Positions 10,150 to 22,524 of a stretch of DNA of 64,000 nt are shown one piece after another. The translations under genes were made by a program, and so were the position numbers. The stretch covers positions 95,875 through 159,874 of the forward strand of contig MU277670.1 in the NCBI GenBank assembly GCA_022385805.1. Direction: 5' to 3'. The stretch's first letter is position 1; the number at the start of each line of letters is the position of its first letter. The notes beneath the pieces are model-generated. The model saw only the letters and a program-made list of their open reading frames with translations. It was not told the DNA's origin and did not search any database. This stretch comes from Pilatotrama ljubarskyi (Eukaryota > Basidiomycota > Agaricomycetes > Polyporales > Polyporaceae).

Positions 10150-12616
10150 TCAGCGTCGTATTAGACCGAGGCGAGACCGAGGCACCCCCTCACCTTGAGA
10201 CCTGCTAACATTGTAGAATAAGCGGATAGACAACGCTTCAGAGTGTATCGCTTGTAGAGCAGCCACGTTGCGTAGCTGATCTAGCAATTCTCGTTCACCT
10301 CCGCGGACGCAGATCAAAGCCACCTTGGACGGGGTTTCGCGGAAACTGGAGACTTCCCACTGAACCTGGCCATGAAGAGTGCTGTACTCGCCTGACAGAG
10401 AACGGTCAGTACGATGTAGGGGCATTCGGGGCGAGACTTCGTTACCGGTGTCATGGACAGGTGCCACAGCCTGGCGAACCATAGTCCCGTCATCTTCAAG
10501 GTCGCACTGACCTGTATGCAAGACGACTTGCTTCTCAACCAGTGCGCCCTTGGGCAGCTCGGGCACAACAGCGAACAGCGCCGGGGCCTCAGAATCCTTG
10601 CGTATGCACTATGAGCCCGCCGCCTGCGAACCCAGAGCCAGATGGAACGTACCCCTTCGTATCTGGCACTCGCATCGCGGACGAGCGGGACGTCGTCTTC
10701 GCTTACTAGCCAGTATACGATAGCTTGGTAGTGGCCGGCCCAGCCGCCGCCTGAATTGGTCTTCAGCGCATCGACTACGCGGTGGACGTGCTGGAATGCG
10801 AGCGCCGTCTCGAACGCGAGCGACTGCGGGGATGGCAGGGTGAGGCTGCTCGGGATGAGGCCAATTTGGCCGGAAATGAAGACGCGCTCGTCCGCCTGAG
10901 ATTGTTCGCCGGGACGGGATGAGACTGATACAGGCCAGGGAGGCATTGGAGAGATGTGCTTACGACGATGGCCTGCGAGTAAGGTCCGATATTTGCGGGC
11001 GCCCAATAGCTCAGTCCTTGCACGTGCAAGGCCTGGCGAGCGGACGGGGTGTTCTCGGCGAAGGCGATACAGTCCAAGCGGACTCGAATGGGAGAGGGGA
11101 GGTTTGCGGCCACGCACGCTCGGGCAGGCGGGCTAGTTCCGAAGTATGTCGCGTAGACAGCGTTGACGCGCGCGAAGAGGTCCATCGAGGAGAGGAAGAT
11201 GTTGATGTTGGTACAGCTGGCTAGGGTTAGGGAGTACTGTGCCAGGGTTTCTGACCTTGAATTCAGTGCATCAAACGTCTCGAAACGTGAAGGGTTCACG
11301 CACCGCGCAGCTTTTCGAAGCATGCCCGTACTTCCTCCTCCAAGGAGAGCTCTTCGGCCTGATCTCGTACTTCGCGTTGGATATTGGCGACAGCGACCCA
11401 TTTACCGACGTGCCTGTGACGACTTGTCGGCGAATTCAGGTGGGTCATATCACTCCGTGGCTCTATCGTACGAGCAGGTGTCCATGGCGGCATCGAAATC
11501 CGGATGTCAGAGAACGGCTCTACCAGCAGCGGCGGTATGATGACTTCATGGTGGCGCGCATCAGGTTTGGGCTGCAAGGTAGCTCTCTTGATGCGCAAGT
11601 ATGCCACCGTGGCGAAGTCGTTATCGGAATGGACTACGGTTTCCACCTCGTCTCTGAAACAATCGACAAAAGGATCAACAGTCGGCATAGATGACGGTGC
11701 TCTGGACACCCACAGGTTGATACGGTACTTGAAGAGTGGGCAGTCAAGAGTGAAACTCTCGTACTCTCCTCCTTCCCCGCATACATGCAAGCCATATAGG
11801 CGGTTCTGAAGATTTGTTGACTCCGTAAGGCCAGCACGGTACGTCTGATGACTGGAGACACTGACCAGCTTGATCAATGGGCGCTGCATCTGGCCGAGCG
11901 TTTTGCCCAAGTCTCGTACAGTCAATCCAATACCAGCGACCTTGATGAGGATCGCCTCCATGCCGCCTTCAATCATCTCCGAGAGCAGCTCTTCCTGATC
12001 ACGTTGCCACAAGTAGCACAACGGTGTCAAGCCTAGCCGGCGGCACCTGTGTATCCATGAACAATATTGCTACACTGTACTGGACAATACATACATACAC
12101 GTGCTCTACGCGTACTCTCTGATAATTGGAGAGTATGGCTCCGACGGATACGCCCAGGACATCCGGATGGCGGTTCTGACGCGGACGGCCGCAAAGGTCA
12201 GCTGATCGGCCTGCAACAAGAAGAACATATCTACTTTGACTGTGGATAGCAGTTCGTGAAGATCCTCGGTCTCATCACCTCGCACTCCCCCACTGTGAGC
12301 AGGGTCGCGGTCACCATATTCGCCGCCTTGCTCTACCGCCGCCCCAGAGATCACTCTTCTGTAAAGCGGCACATCCAGGGCCCGTCCGACAAATTCTATT
12401 GCATCTTGGCCGACAGTCTGATACAGGTAGGAGTCGAGTTCCTCTGGAGTGCACGGGGTCGGTAGACTTTCATCGAGACAGCCTGGAGGTGGTCGAACCT
12501 TTGCCTTGCTCAGGTCCCAGAGATGCTGCGGCAACGAGTTCGTGTCCGTTTCTGGCGCAGTGCAGGAGGTTGAAGCAACTGTCTTTTCCGCCGCTCAACA
12601 GGGCGACATATTTCAT
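10150..12616 (-). CDS. dph6: Diphthine-ammonia ligase with RidA-like domains
   Basis: Model: complement of join 10150-10587, 10653-10895, 10964-11250, 11304-11653, 11714-11805, 11866-12046, 12099-12175, 12235-12443, 12499-12616; 664 residues, close to yeast Dph6 (685). It makes the last step of diphthamide on eEF2: ATP-dependent amidation of diphthine. The N-terminal ATP-pyrophosphatase domain has the PP-loop SGGKDS (residues 8-13) and later ETEDLHELL, VEHVCRRLGLTPLCYLW and HVCGEGGEYESFTLDCPL. Two YjgF/RidA-like domains follow (CTNINIFLSSMDLFARVNAVY; VFISGQIGLIP), the usual fungal architecture. Bases 10392-10511 could be a 120-nt in-frame intron; I kept them as coding. Divergent from UBA1, 278 bp apart. 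Confidence 0.93.
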
Positions 12617-12894
12617 GGCAAGCACGACGTAGACCAGCGAGCGAGATGTGCAAGTTCAGCAGTGTAGCCACTTTGAGTATGTAGCCTGAGACGAGCTCGA
12701 GAGTGTGCAGCTTTCCGAGGCGCTCGGAGTAGATTTCGCGTAGATCACAAGCTTACGTCAGACTCGCGTGCAGGTCAAGCGCGTCCTAATCTGGCCCGCC
12801 ACAGCCCGAGGACGCTCTTTCCATCTCTCTTTCCTCCACACCCTCCATCCTCCCCCTTCCCATCTATCCGCATATCTGACGCCTCTCACGAAAC

Positions 12895-15800
12895 ATGGCT
12901 GCTACGAACCTGCCTTCTGCGATGGACGTCGATGAGGCCGCGATCGACGAGGGCTTGTACTCTCGCCAACTGTGAGTGCTGACTGATTGACTACGCGTCC
13001 CCCAAGCTGACCCAAGGTGTCCAGCTATGTACTCGGCCATGAAGGTACACCTAATGAAATATAACGGGAGTCTGAAATATTGACGTGTTTGCCCAGCTAT
13101 GAAGCGTATGGCCGCTTCCAATGTCCTAATTGTTGGAATGAAAGGCCTCGGCGTAGAAATCGGTGAGCTGCTACGCAAACCTGCGGCCTAGCATTCACAT
13201 GAATGCTCATTTCTCGCATATCATAGCCAAGAACGTCATCCTTGCTGGTGTCAAGTCGGTCACGATTTACGATCCTGAGCCTGTGCAAATAGCCGATTTG
13301 AGCAGTCAAGTAAGGTGATGCTTAGCCGGTCAGGATATCCGTACTAACCCTCGGGATTAGTTCTTCTTGCGACAAGAAGATGTTGGCAAGCCGCGCGCCG
13401 AGGCAACTCTTCCTCGGCTCTCGGAACTCAACGCCTACGTCCCTGTCAAGAACCTGGGTGGCCAGCCAGGACAAGAGATCACCGTGGACATGATCAAGGG
13501 TTTCCAGGTATGTTTCTCGTGGCATGTCTTTGCGTTGAGTGGTCAGGCCTCACATGGTTTGGTAGGTTGTCGTACTGTGCGGTGTGTCCTTGAAGAAGCA
13601 GTTGGAGATCAACGATTGGACGCACGCGAACGGAGTACACTTCATCTCCGCTGACACTCGCGGCCTCTTTGGGTGAGCTCGACCGAAGCAGTGCTTGTAA
13701 AATGTTCAGCTGACTACCACAATCGTTTAGAACTGCGTTCAATGACTTCGGCCCGAAGTTCACTTGCGTAGATCCGACCGGTGAACAGCCGCTTACTGGC
13801 ATGATTGTCTCCGTCGACAGGGTATGTTGAGAAGTGTCACTTGCAGTGCGTGGGACAGCTTATCGAATCCTTGCAGGATAAGGAGGGTGTTGTCACCTGC
13901 TTGGACGAGACCCGTCACGGCCTCCAGGATGGCGACTTCGTTACCTTCAGCGAAGTGCAGGGTATGACGGAGTTGAATGGCTGCGAACCGCGCAAGGTGA
14001 CTGTCAAGGGTCCCTACACCTTCGCTATCGGCGATACGTCCAACTTCGGCGAATACAAGAGCGGGGGCGTCTTCACTCAAGTCAAGATGCCAAAGATTTT
14101 GCAATTCGTGAGTGACATCACCCAAACCTGGGAACGGTAGCCAACCTACATTCGGTCCCAGAAATCGTTGCGCGACTCACTCAAGGAGCCGGAGTTATTC
14201 GTCACGGACTTTTCTAAGTTCGATCGACCTGCGACTCTCCATGCCGGCTTCCAGGCCCTTTCTCAGTTCGAGGAGCAGTATCAGCGCCTCCCCCGTCCAA
14301 GGAACGTTGAGGATGCCGCAGCACTGGTCCAATTGGCGAAGCAGATTGAGCCTGAGGCGGACGAGAAGGTCCTGACGGAACTTGCGTATCAGGCGACTGG
14401 TGACCTCGCCCCGATGAACGCGGTGATCGGCGGCTTTGTAGCACAGGAAGTGCTAAAGGCCTGCTCGGCCAAGTTCCACCCCATGGTCCAGCATCTCTAC
14501 TTCGACTCCCTTGAGTCCTTGCCCGATGAGCTCCCTACCGAGGACGACTGCAAGCCGATTGGGTCGCGCTACGACGGCCAGATCGCTGTCTTTGGGAGGA
14601 AGTTCCAGGAGAAGATCGCCAACTTCCGCGAGTTCCTCGTCGGCTCGGGCGCCATTGGCTGCGAGATGCTCAAGAATTGGAGCATGATGGGTCTTGGCTC
14701 AGGACCCAATGGCAAGATCTATGTGACCGACTTGGACACTATCGAGAAGAGCAACCTCAATCGTCAGTTCTTGTTCCGCGCCAAGGACCTGGGCAAGTTC
14801 AAATCCGAAGTTGCGGCTGAGGCTGTCGCGGACATGAACCCTGACTTGAAGGGCAAGATCGACAGCAAGCAGGAGCCCGTTGGCCCGGACACCGAGAGTA
14901 AGTCGATTGTGCCATCCCCGTCCGTGTTCACGCTAACGGCAGAGCAGACATCTATGACGCGGACTTCTTCGCCAGCATTGATGGTGTCACCAACGCTCTC
15001 GACAACGTCAAGGCTCGTCAGTACATGGACCAGCGCTGCGTCTTCTACTTGAAGCCTCTCCTTGAGTCTGGCACACTCGGCACCAAGGGCAACACGCAGG
15101 TCATCGTTCCGCATCTGACGGAGTCCTACTCCTCATCGCAGGATCCTCCTGAGAAGGAAACGCCTGTGTGCACCGTCAAGAACTTCCCCAACCAGATCCA
15201 GCACACGATCGAGGTAAGCAGTGGTCAACGTGATCATGCACCTGTATTAACCTGTATGCAGTGGGCCAGACAGGAGTTCGACAACCTCTTCGTCAAACCT
15301 CCTCAAGTCGTCAACTCGTACCTGTCCGAGCCTAACTTCCTTGAGAACAACCTGAAGTATTCTGGTCAGCAGAAGGAGCAGGTCGAGCAAATCGTCTCGT
15401 ACCTCGTTACCAACAAGCCTCTCACTTTCGAGGAGTGCATCGTCTGGGCGCGTCTGCAGTTTGAGGAGAAGTACAACAACGCGATCCGCCAGCTGCTCTT
15501 CAGTTTGCCAAAGGATGCCGTCACGAGCACCGGTCAGCCATTCTGGAGTGGTCCCAAGCGCGCACCTGATCCGCTTACCTTTGACTCGAACAACGTACGT
15601 AGCTGTGGCAATAGAGAGAGTAGCCTAGCTCATCACGGCGTCTACAGCCCACTCACCTGCAATACATTATGGCCGCTGCGAACCTGCACGCATACAACTA
15701 CGGCCTTCGCGGCGAGACGGACCCCGCACTCTTCAAAAAGATAGCGGACGAAGTCATCGTGCCTGAGTTCACCCCAAGGAGTGGCGTCAAGGTCCAGATC

Positions 15801-16740
15801 AACGACAACGATCCGGCTCCTCAGGGTGAGAGCGGTGGCGGTATGTCATGCCTGTTTGGCCTTGAGTACTCAATGACTGACAGTGTCGCAGACGCCGACG
15901 TTGGTGACTATCTAAAGCAGCTTCCTCCGCCCTCGTCGTTGGTCGGTTATCGCTTGAACCCGGTCGAGTTCGAGAAGGACGACGACACCAATCATCACAT
16001 CGACTTCATCACTGCCGCCTCGAACCTGCGTGCGATGAACTACAGCATTACGCCTGCAGACCGGCACACGACGAAGCAGATTGCGGGCAAGATCATTCCT
16101 GCCATCGCTACCACGACGTCATTGGTCACCGGCCTTGTCTGTCTTGAGCTGTACAAGGTATGCATAGCCTGGTTTTCATCATCGAAAGACGATTATGACC
16201 GGCTCTCTAGATCATCGATGGCAAGAAGAAGCTCGAGGCGTACAAGAACGGCTTCGTGAATCTGGCGCTGCCATTCTTCGGCTTCTCAGAGCCCATTGCG
16301 CCCAAGAAGAACAAGTACAACGGCATCGAGTGGACGCTCTGGGACCGCTTCGAGTTCAAGAACGACCCCACGCTCAAGGAAATTGTTGACTGGTTCCAGC
16401 GTGAGCACAAGCTCGAAGTCAGCATGGTCAGCCAGGGTGTTAGCATGCTCTGGAGCTCGTTCATCGGCAAGAAGAAGGCAAGTCTACGTAGACTGCAGGC
16501 CTTTCTACCGCGTCTGACCCGGCTTCACAGAGCGACGAGCGTCTCCCCATGAAGTTCAGCAAGCTCGTCGAGCATGTTAGCAAGAAGCCCCTACCGCCGC
16601 ACACCAAACACCTCATCGTCGAGGTTATGGTCAGTGACGAAGAGGGTGAGGACGTCGAGGTACGTTCTAACTAGTACTCAGATAGGACGTGCTTGCTGAC
16701 ATGGCCTTTTTAGGTTCCGTTCATCGTCGTATACCTGTAG
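12895..16740 (+). CDS. uba1: Ubiquitin-activating enzyme E1
   Basis: Sixteen exons: 12895-12971, 13025-13044, 13097-13162, 13227-13309, 13361-13507, 13566-13672, 13731-13821, 13877-14107, 14162-14897, 14948-15213, 15262-15594, 15648-15840, 15892-16157, 16211-16477, 16531-16659, 16714-16740; 1012 residues, as for the family. It adenylates ubiquitin and transfers it to a cysteine, at the head of the ubiquitin pathway. Inactive adenylation half: LYSRQLYVLG and [17 protein letters not shown]. Active half: GSGAIGCE (about 435) and [20 protein letters not shown]. The catalytic cysteine is Cys594 in [10 protein letters not shown] (codon 15169-15171). C-terminal ubiquitin-fold domain ends VPFIVVYL. 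Intron 16478-16530 is GC-AG. Convergent with Myb gene A, 184 bp away. Confidence 0.97.
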
Positions 16741-16924
16741 GCGGATGCGGAGTGTTCGAGGTAAAATCAGCGTGTACAGCAGTATATAGAAGCCAATCAG
16801 CAGTGTATCTATACATCATCTCTCCCTGCGCGCAACCCGTGGTATCCTACGTCCTCAGTAGTGTCCCATCCGTACCCAAGCCGAGCGGAAAGTGTAGATA
16901 CAAATACAGGTGGGCGAGTCGCAC

Positions 16925-19260
16925 TCAATCTGACACTACGATGACCTCATCTTTCGACCGTTTGTGCACAGGAGACTCCGCCTTGAGGGTCAGCTCATCG
17001 GCGCCGCGCTTGCGTGGAATCTGAATCTCTGGTCCGACCGACCTGTTATGGACTTCTAGGCCACCCTTCTCCATTAGGACCTCAGACTGTCCCGCCTTAC
17101 TGGACTCGGGCGTCTTCGATGCCTTGACTTGCAAGTCGGTAGCAACGGCGCTCTGCAGCGTACCTGCCTGGCTGGCGTCCTTCGATGACGATGGCTGTTC
17201 AGGCACTTTAGCTTGGGTTGAGGCCGTGCGCTGTTCAGCGGCGAATTTCTTGTAGTAATGTTGGATCTCTAGCAGATTACTTGCATAAGTGAAATGCCCG
17301 CTTGACGTTGAGACTCGAGAGGTTCGCACCCTGAGCACGTCTGACCTCAATATGGACCCACGCAGGGAGTGATCGTTTCATATTCTGCAAAGGCGTTGTC
17401 GATGAGCCCGAGCCGATGGCGGTGGGAACGAATAGCCCTCTATCCGACATAGGCCATTCCACTCACCTCAGGCTTCGCTGCGAAGTCCTTCCAGCGCTCA
17501 AGACCTTTACGACGCGATTCCCAAGTCGCGGAGTTCTCCAGCATGTACCGAGCCATAGCCTTGACGTCCTCTTCTGTCACGTTCGTTCCCCGCGTTGCTT
17601 CGCGCCGCCTTCTAGTCATTGGTAAGAACGGCTCGGAGAGACGTTGTACGTCGTCTTCCGACACTGGTTCATCACCACTGTCGTCCTCCGACCCATCTGT
17701 GGATGATGTCCCGTGCTGGGCACTTCGTCCAAATGACGAGGGGCGAGCGACCCGTGCGGTCGACGCCGGTTGCCGAGCGATTTCCGAGGGGGGCACGCGC
17801 TGCGCAGAGCTGTTGTATATCTGGTCGGGCACCTGCGGGTAGCTGTCCCAATGTCTCTTCCACGCAGCTGCGTCGTGGTGAGGTATCTGGATATGACCGA
17901 TTAGAAATGTTTGACGCTTCTCAGAGCCGCATAAGACGCACCTCCTTGGCCAGCTCGGTATACAGGTCTTGCTTTGCAACCATAGGATCCTTCATGAGCC
18001 GCCAGCGGAGATAGTGAATGAAGAAGATATGCTCCGCCTCCGTGAACTTGCGGACGCCACGGCTCACGTCGATCAGTGAGAGAGGAGGCTGAGGCTTCTG
18101 GCGCCCAGATGAAGGAGGAATGCGCGTCCCTGCATGGAACTCTGCGGCTGGCTCTCCCCTTGTCCGGCGGGTGCCCGCAGCATTCACGGAGGATTCCGCG
18201 GAGACATGACTGGTGTAAATATCTCTTAGACCCGTCACCGATGGATGGGCCGGCCCCTGCGAGCGCGGCAATGACGATTGCTCGGATGCATGAGAGTCGA
18301 CTTGAGGGTGCTGACTCTTATCATCCGAAGGGTGCTCTCGCCGTCGAGGTAACGGGAGGTTTGGCCGACTGTCATCTTATTCATGAGAGCGGTAACAATG
18401 CTGCGGCTGTGTGAGACTTACTGCCCCGCCGAAGATGTCCGCTCCCCGAGCCCTGTGGTTGAATGCACATCCTGTGACGAGGCCACACCGTTGAACGAAG
18501 AGGCGTTGCCTGCGGGCGGGAGAACGTGACGCGGTCTCGAAAGAGAGTGAAGCCTCTCGAGGTTGTCAAGAAAGTAGTCTTTCCAGGCTGCATGGAAAGA
18601 GTGCATCGGCGTGCGCCTGCCATCAGGGCAAGTATGTTATGGCGGAAGGACACTTACCGCTAGCGCTGTGGTTGTTCACCTGTCACGACACCGGTTAGTT
18701 ATATGCATGTACGGCACGGTGAGGGGGCGAGTTACCCCGTCTAGTCTCTCGATGGCTTGTCGAGGAGTAACTCTATCGGTCTTGCAGCTCTTGAGCGCCT
18801 CCACGAGCAGTGCTTCGTCGTTCAGCACGGAACCTACTGGTGCGGGAGGGATGGCTTGCTGCTGAGGGGGAGGTGGCTGCTGTCCTCCCCCCTGCTGCTG
18901 CTGCTGCTGCTGCTGCTGGAGGCATGTCTGTAACATCGACACTAACATCCCATGCAAATCCGGTGTACTGGGCTGGGCCATCGTCGGGAGCTGTGGAGGC
19001 CACTGCGGGACAGCTTGGTGGAGACCCGGACCTGCGCCGTTGAAATGGGGCTGCTGCTGCCAGTATTGATTGTTCCATTGGACAGGCACCCCCGCCGGGG
19101 CCTGTGGTTGTGGAAAAGCCCACTGCGACTGCAAGCTGGTCGTAGCGCCTGGCTGGGGTTGCACTTGAACGTGGGACTGCATATTGCTGGCGAGCGACGC
19201 AAGTAAGCCCGCAAAGTCGTTGTTCCCGCGCAAAGCACCAGGGAAACGGAAATTATCCAT
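16925..19260 (-). CDS. Rap1-type Myb/SANT protein, copy A
   Basis: Seven exons: complement of join 16925-17266, 17346-17384, 17467-17886, 17942-18368, 18422-18587, 18658-18679, 18736-19260; 646 residues. Order: Gln/Pro-rich N-terminus (1-175, with a run of about nine Gln), a short helix AWKDYFLDNLERL, a Rap1-Myb-like domain (about 345-404: FTEAEHIFFIHYLRWRL, LYTELAKE, IPHHDAAAWKRHW, PDQIY), an acidic stretch, a second Myb-like segment (TEEDVKAMARYML ... AWVHIEIQHYY) and a basic tail ending VIVVSD. Such domains occur in agaricomycete Rap1/TRF-interacting-like DNA-binding proteins; a nuclear role in telomere or promoter binding is inference. It is paralogous to copy B, 451 bp upstream, with the same exon number and phases, including a 22-nt exon. 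Confidence 0.8.
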
Positions 19261-19711
19261 GAAGGAGTCCGCTCTGAGAGGAACGGGCTATTGGCTGTGC
19301 AGCGGATACCTGAGGCGCAAGCAGACACGGGTGAGTAGCGGTGGGAACGGAAAGCCCGAAGGTCAGAATTCAGCTTGCTACGACAAAGATCACCGGTTAC
19401 CTAGGCCTCTGGGCGATCGCTGGGATCGGTTGACGGAAGACAGAGAGAGGAGACAGGTGCACAAGGCTTGATAGCTTAGTAGCAGTAGTATTTGTAGGAA
19501 CCACGAGGGACGGTGGGATCCACATTCCACGGCCGAAGTACACCCACCCGCTGCGAACCAAGTGGAGGCGCTTATGTAGCCGTCCAGCGAGTGGGCGTCA
19601 CGTCGACGTTCAAGAGCCCAACCACGACCCGTAACCTTGGACCATGTATACATTGATGTTCGATTCAAACTCATAAGTAAATCACGCTCTCGATTGCGAA
19701 CAGATATTCGT
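19261..19711. other. Spacer between tandem Myb paralogues
   Basis: Should contain the promoter of copy A and the 3' UTR of copy B. No coding potential or repeat was recognised. Confidence 0.4.
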
Positions 19712-22080
19712 CTAGTCTGACAGCTCGATAGGCACTTCTCGATTGCAGCCCTCCTTGAGTCTTTTGTGCGTAGAGGGCCCGCTTCCGTCTGCATCAGCCA
19801 GCCCATCGGCCTTGCGTTTCCGCGGTACTAGACCGGGTACCGGAGCTGCCAGTATACCCCGCCCAGACAGAGCGTTCTTCCCCTCTGAGGAGAACTCTGT
19901 GATCTCGATATTGCTGGCCGTGACGGGAGTACCCGACGGATCTTCTCGGTGGGTGGCCTTGGCGGCCGTCGGCGACACAGACGGCTTGTTTTGGAACGAC
20001 TCTTTCAAACCTTGTGCTTCGTACTCGTCGTAGTAAAGCTGGAATTCTACAATCAGGGCATGAGGAGGTATGATCATGCTTCACGAAGTCAAGGAACGTA
20101 CCCTTCCAGCGGGACTTCTCAGCTCTAGCCCAGCCATCCAGGGATCGTTTCGCAGCATTCTGTAACGTCGCCATGAGAAAGATAGCCGCCACGTGGATAC
20201 TGCAGCGAAGAGATAGGGTCTACCTCCGGTCGCAGGGCGAATTCTGTCCAAAAGCGCTTCTTGTTTGTGCGCGTCGACCATTCTTCGGCCCTCTCGAGTC
20301 GAAACCTCGCCATCGCTCGGATGTCCTCCTCCGTTATTGCACGCCCTTGTCGTAAGGTGGACGATGTCGCCCGCCGTCGTCGATTGGAGAAGGCAGATGA
20401 GTCTTCGTCGCCGGAGTCAGAATCATATTCGTCGTCAGAGGTGTCGTCCACTGGCGTTAGGCTGGACTCGGAGGCGCTTGACTCTCTAGCTCTAGCTGAT
20501 CTGGCTTGCCGACGCAAGTCGGAAGGAATCCCCTCGCGTTGCCCGAGCTCGATATATATCTGGTCAGGAAGCTCTGGGTGGTTTTCCCAGTGCTTCCTCC
20601 ATGCCTCCGCATCATGGTTAGGTGTCTAGAACGGACGGTAATCAGATGTTGAACACGCGCACGCAAAACAGAGAACGAAACACACCTGCTCTGCCAGCTC
20701 GCGAAATAGAGACTGCTTCGTGATTGTTGGGTCATCCTGCAAGCGCCACCGAAGGTAGTGAATGAAATAAATGTGTTCGGAGCACGTGAACTTAGCACTA
20801 CCGACGCGGGCGCCCTCGGAGTCATTGTCTTCCAAGACTGGGGGCATCGGCTTCATACGTCCTGAGGATGACGGAATCCGCGTTCCAGCGTGGAATACGG
20901 CTACCGGCTCTCCCCTCGTACGGTGGCTACCAGAGCCGAGAGGACCCGCAGATGGTCGATCGATAGCAGCCCTGCTTTGGCCGGTCTCCGCCTGAGACGT
21001 GGTAATCGGAGGAACAGTTCGCTCTGTAGGCGCCGTGCCTGCGCTAGCGTCCGCAGTGCGCGGTGTAGCGGGCGGGGGATTGTCCTTCTCGACGAGAAAC
21101 GCTCTGGCGCCCCTGGGCAGGGCGAGCGGTTGTTGGCTGGCGTCGACGATGAGAAGGAGACGCACATCGTGGCAGGATGGGCCTACCTCTTCGGAACGCT
21201 TGCCTCATCGTCTGCCGCTGCATCGGAGGAGCGCTCTGCTCGAGACGAGGACGAGCCGCCAAAGGAGGAAGAGGACTGCTCAGGCTCGCGGGCGTGCTGT
21301 GGCCTGGCGTACGGGTAGAACCTTTCCAGGTTGTCGATGAAGTAGTCTTTCCATGCTGAACGCGATACGTTAGCGTCCGATGCCTGAGGCACAGGTCAAG
21401 ATGGCCGAGAGTCTCACCACGCATACTGCGGCCGTGAACCTGATGACGTCCTCGTCAAAGAATCGGACGGGGCCGAATCGAGCTGGGTCACTCACCCCGT
21501 CGAGGGTCTCTAGAACCCGACGAACTGTGATCCCTTGCGCCCTGCCAATCTTCAGCGCGTCAACGAGACGCGCCTCGTTGCCCTTGCCAAACGGCACTGG
21601 CCCCGGCGCCGGAGGCGCACGGGCCTGAGGAGCTGCAGCCGACTGCGCGTGCGCGCGCGCTTGTGGCTGCTGTTGCGACGTACTCGGAAGCTGCTGTTGG
21701 AGAGCCGTCTGCAGCATCGATACGAGGGGAGCCAGCACGCTCTGCAGGTTCTGCTCGGGCGGGGGCTGAGGCGGTGCCCGAAATTGGGGGAGCCACTGAG
21801 CGACGCTCTGCAGCGGAGGCATGCCAGGGCCCACAGCCGAGGCCTGCTGAGGGTGCGGTACCGCTTGCTGCCAGTACTGACCTGGCCACGGGACCGGCGC
21901 CGTACCAGCGTGCATCTGCATCTGAGGGAGACCCGGCGCGCTCGCGACAGGAGGTGCATACGTTTGGAGTTGGGGTTGGACGGCGGTCGCTAGGGCGGCG
22001 AGCAGCCCGGCAAGATCGACCGGTTGTACACCAGCCGCCTGAGGAGCACGAGCGGGATCGAAGTTGGAGTTGTTGTTCAT
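19712..22080 (-). CDS. Rap1-type Myb/SANT protein, copy B
   Basis: Seven exons: complement of join 19712-20046, 20102-20159, 20224-20625, 20686-21136, 21187-21355, 21418-21439, 21496-22080; 673 residues. Same order as copy A: Pro/Gln/Ala-rich N-terminus (1-195), AWKDYFIDNLERF, Rap1-Myb-like domain (about 374-433: FTCSEHIYFIHYLRWRL, LFRELAEQ, TPNHDAEAWRKHW, LPDQIY), an acidic Ser/Glu/Asp stretch, a second Myb-like segment (TEEDIRAMARFRLE ... WKEFQLYYDEY) and a basic tail ending VPIELSD. Exon 2 is again 22 nt. N-terminus and linkers have diverged while the helices are kept, so the duplication is not recent and both copies look functional. Function is inferred from the domain only. Confidence 0.8.
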
Positions 22081-22524
22081 GCTGGCTAGTGACGGTGCTC
22101 GCGGTGATCGACGAGGAGCGAGCTCGTACGCTCGCAGGCTCTCTCTTACTCTTCAATGGAAAAAGAGGAAAACGGCAGCGAGCGTGAGCTGCCCAGGGCC
22201 GAGGACGCACGATACGCCGTCCTGTACGTCAAAGACGGCATCCCAGCCCTCCGCATCTTCGATGCTCGCACCACTCGGTACGCCAGATCTACCTAATGAG
22301 GACCGTTGTGTCAACTTAGCTCTCACGCGAGGAGGCCGTCCCGCCTAGCAGCTATGAGGATCCCGACCGCTCCTGTGCACACGCTCAGCTTCGCACCCAC
22401 ATTAATCGCACAGCGACCGGAACACCCACCCCTGATCATGCATTCGCACGCGCGCCTAAATACATCTTCGTCGAACCTCCTACCCATCCACAGAGTCAAG
22501 CGGGCCCGCCCGCATGGCTTCACT
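22081..22524. other. Intergenic, no gene seen
   Basis: 444 bp holding the upstream region of Myb copy B and the 3' flank of the chitinase (both leftward). No TATA box, repeat or coding signal was recognised. Confidence 0.4.

Noticed and set aside
21535..22210. Overlapping Arg- or Ala-rich frames on both strands in Myb copy B exon 1
   Set aside because: Shadows of the low-complexity Q/P-rich first exon.
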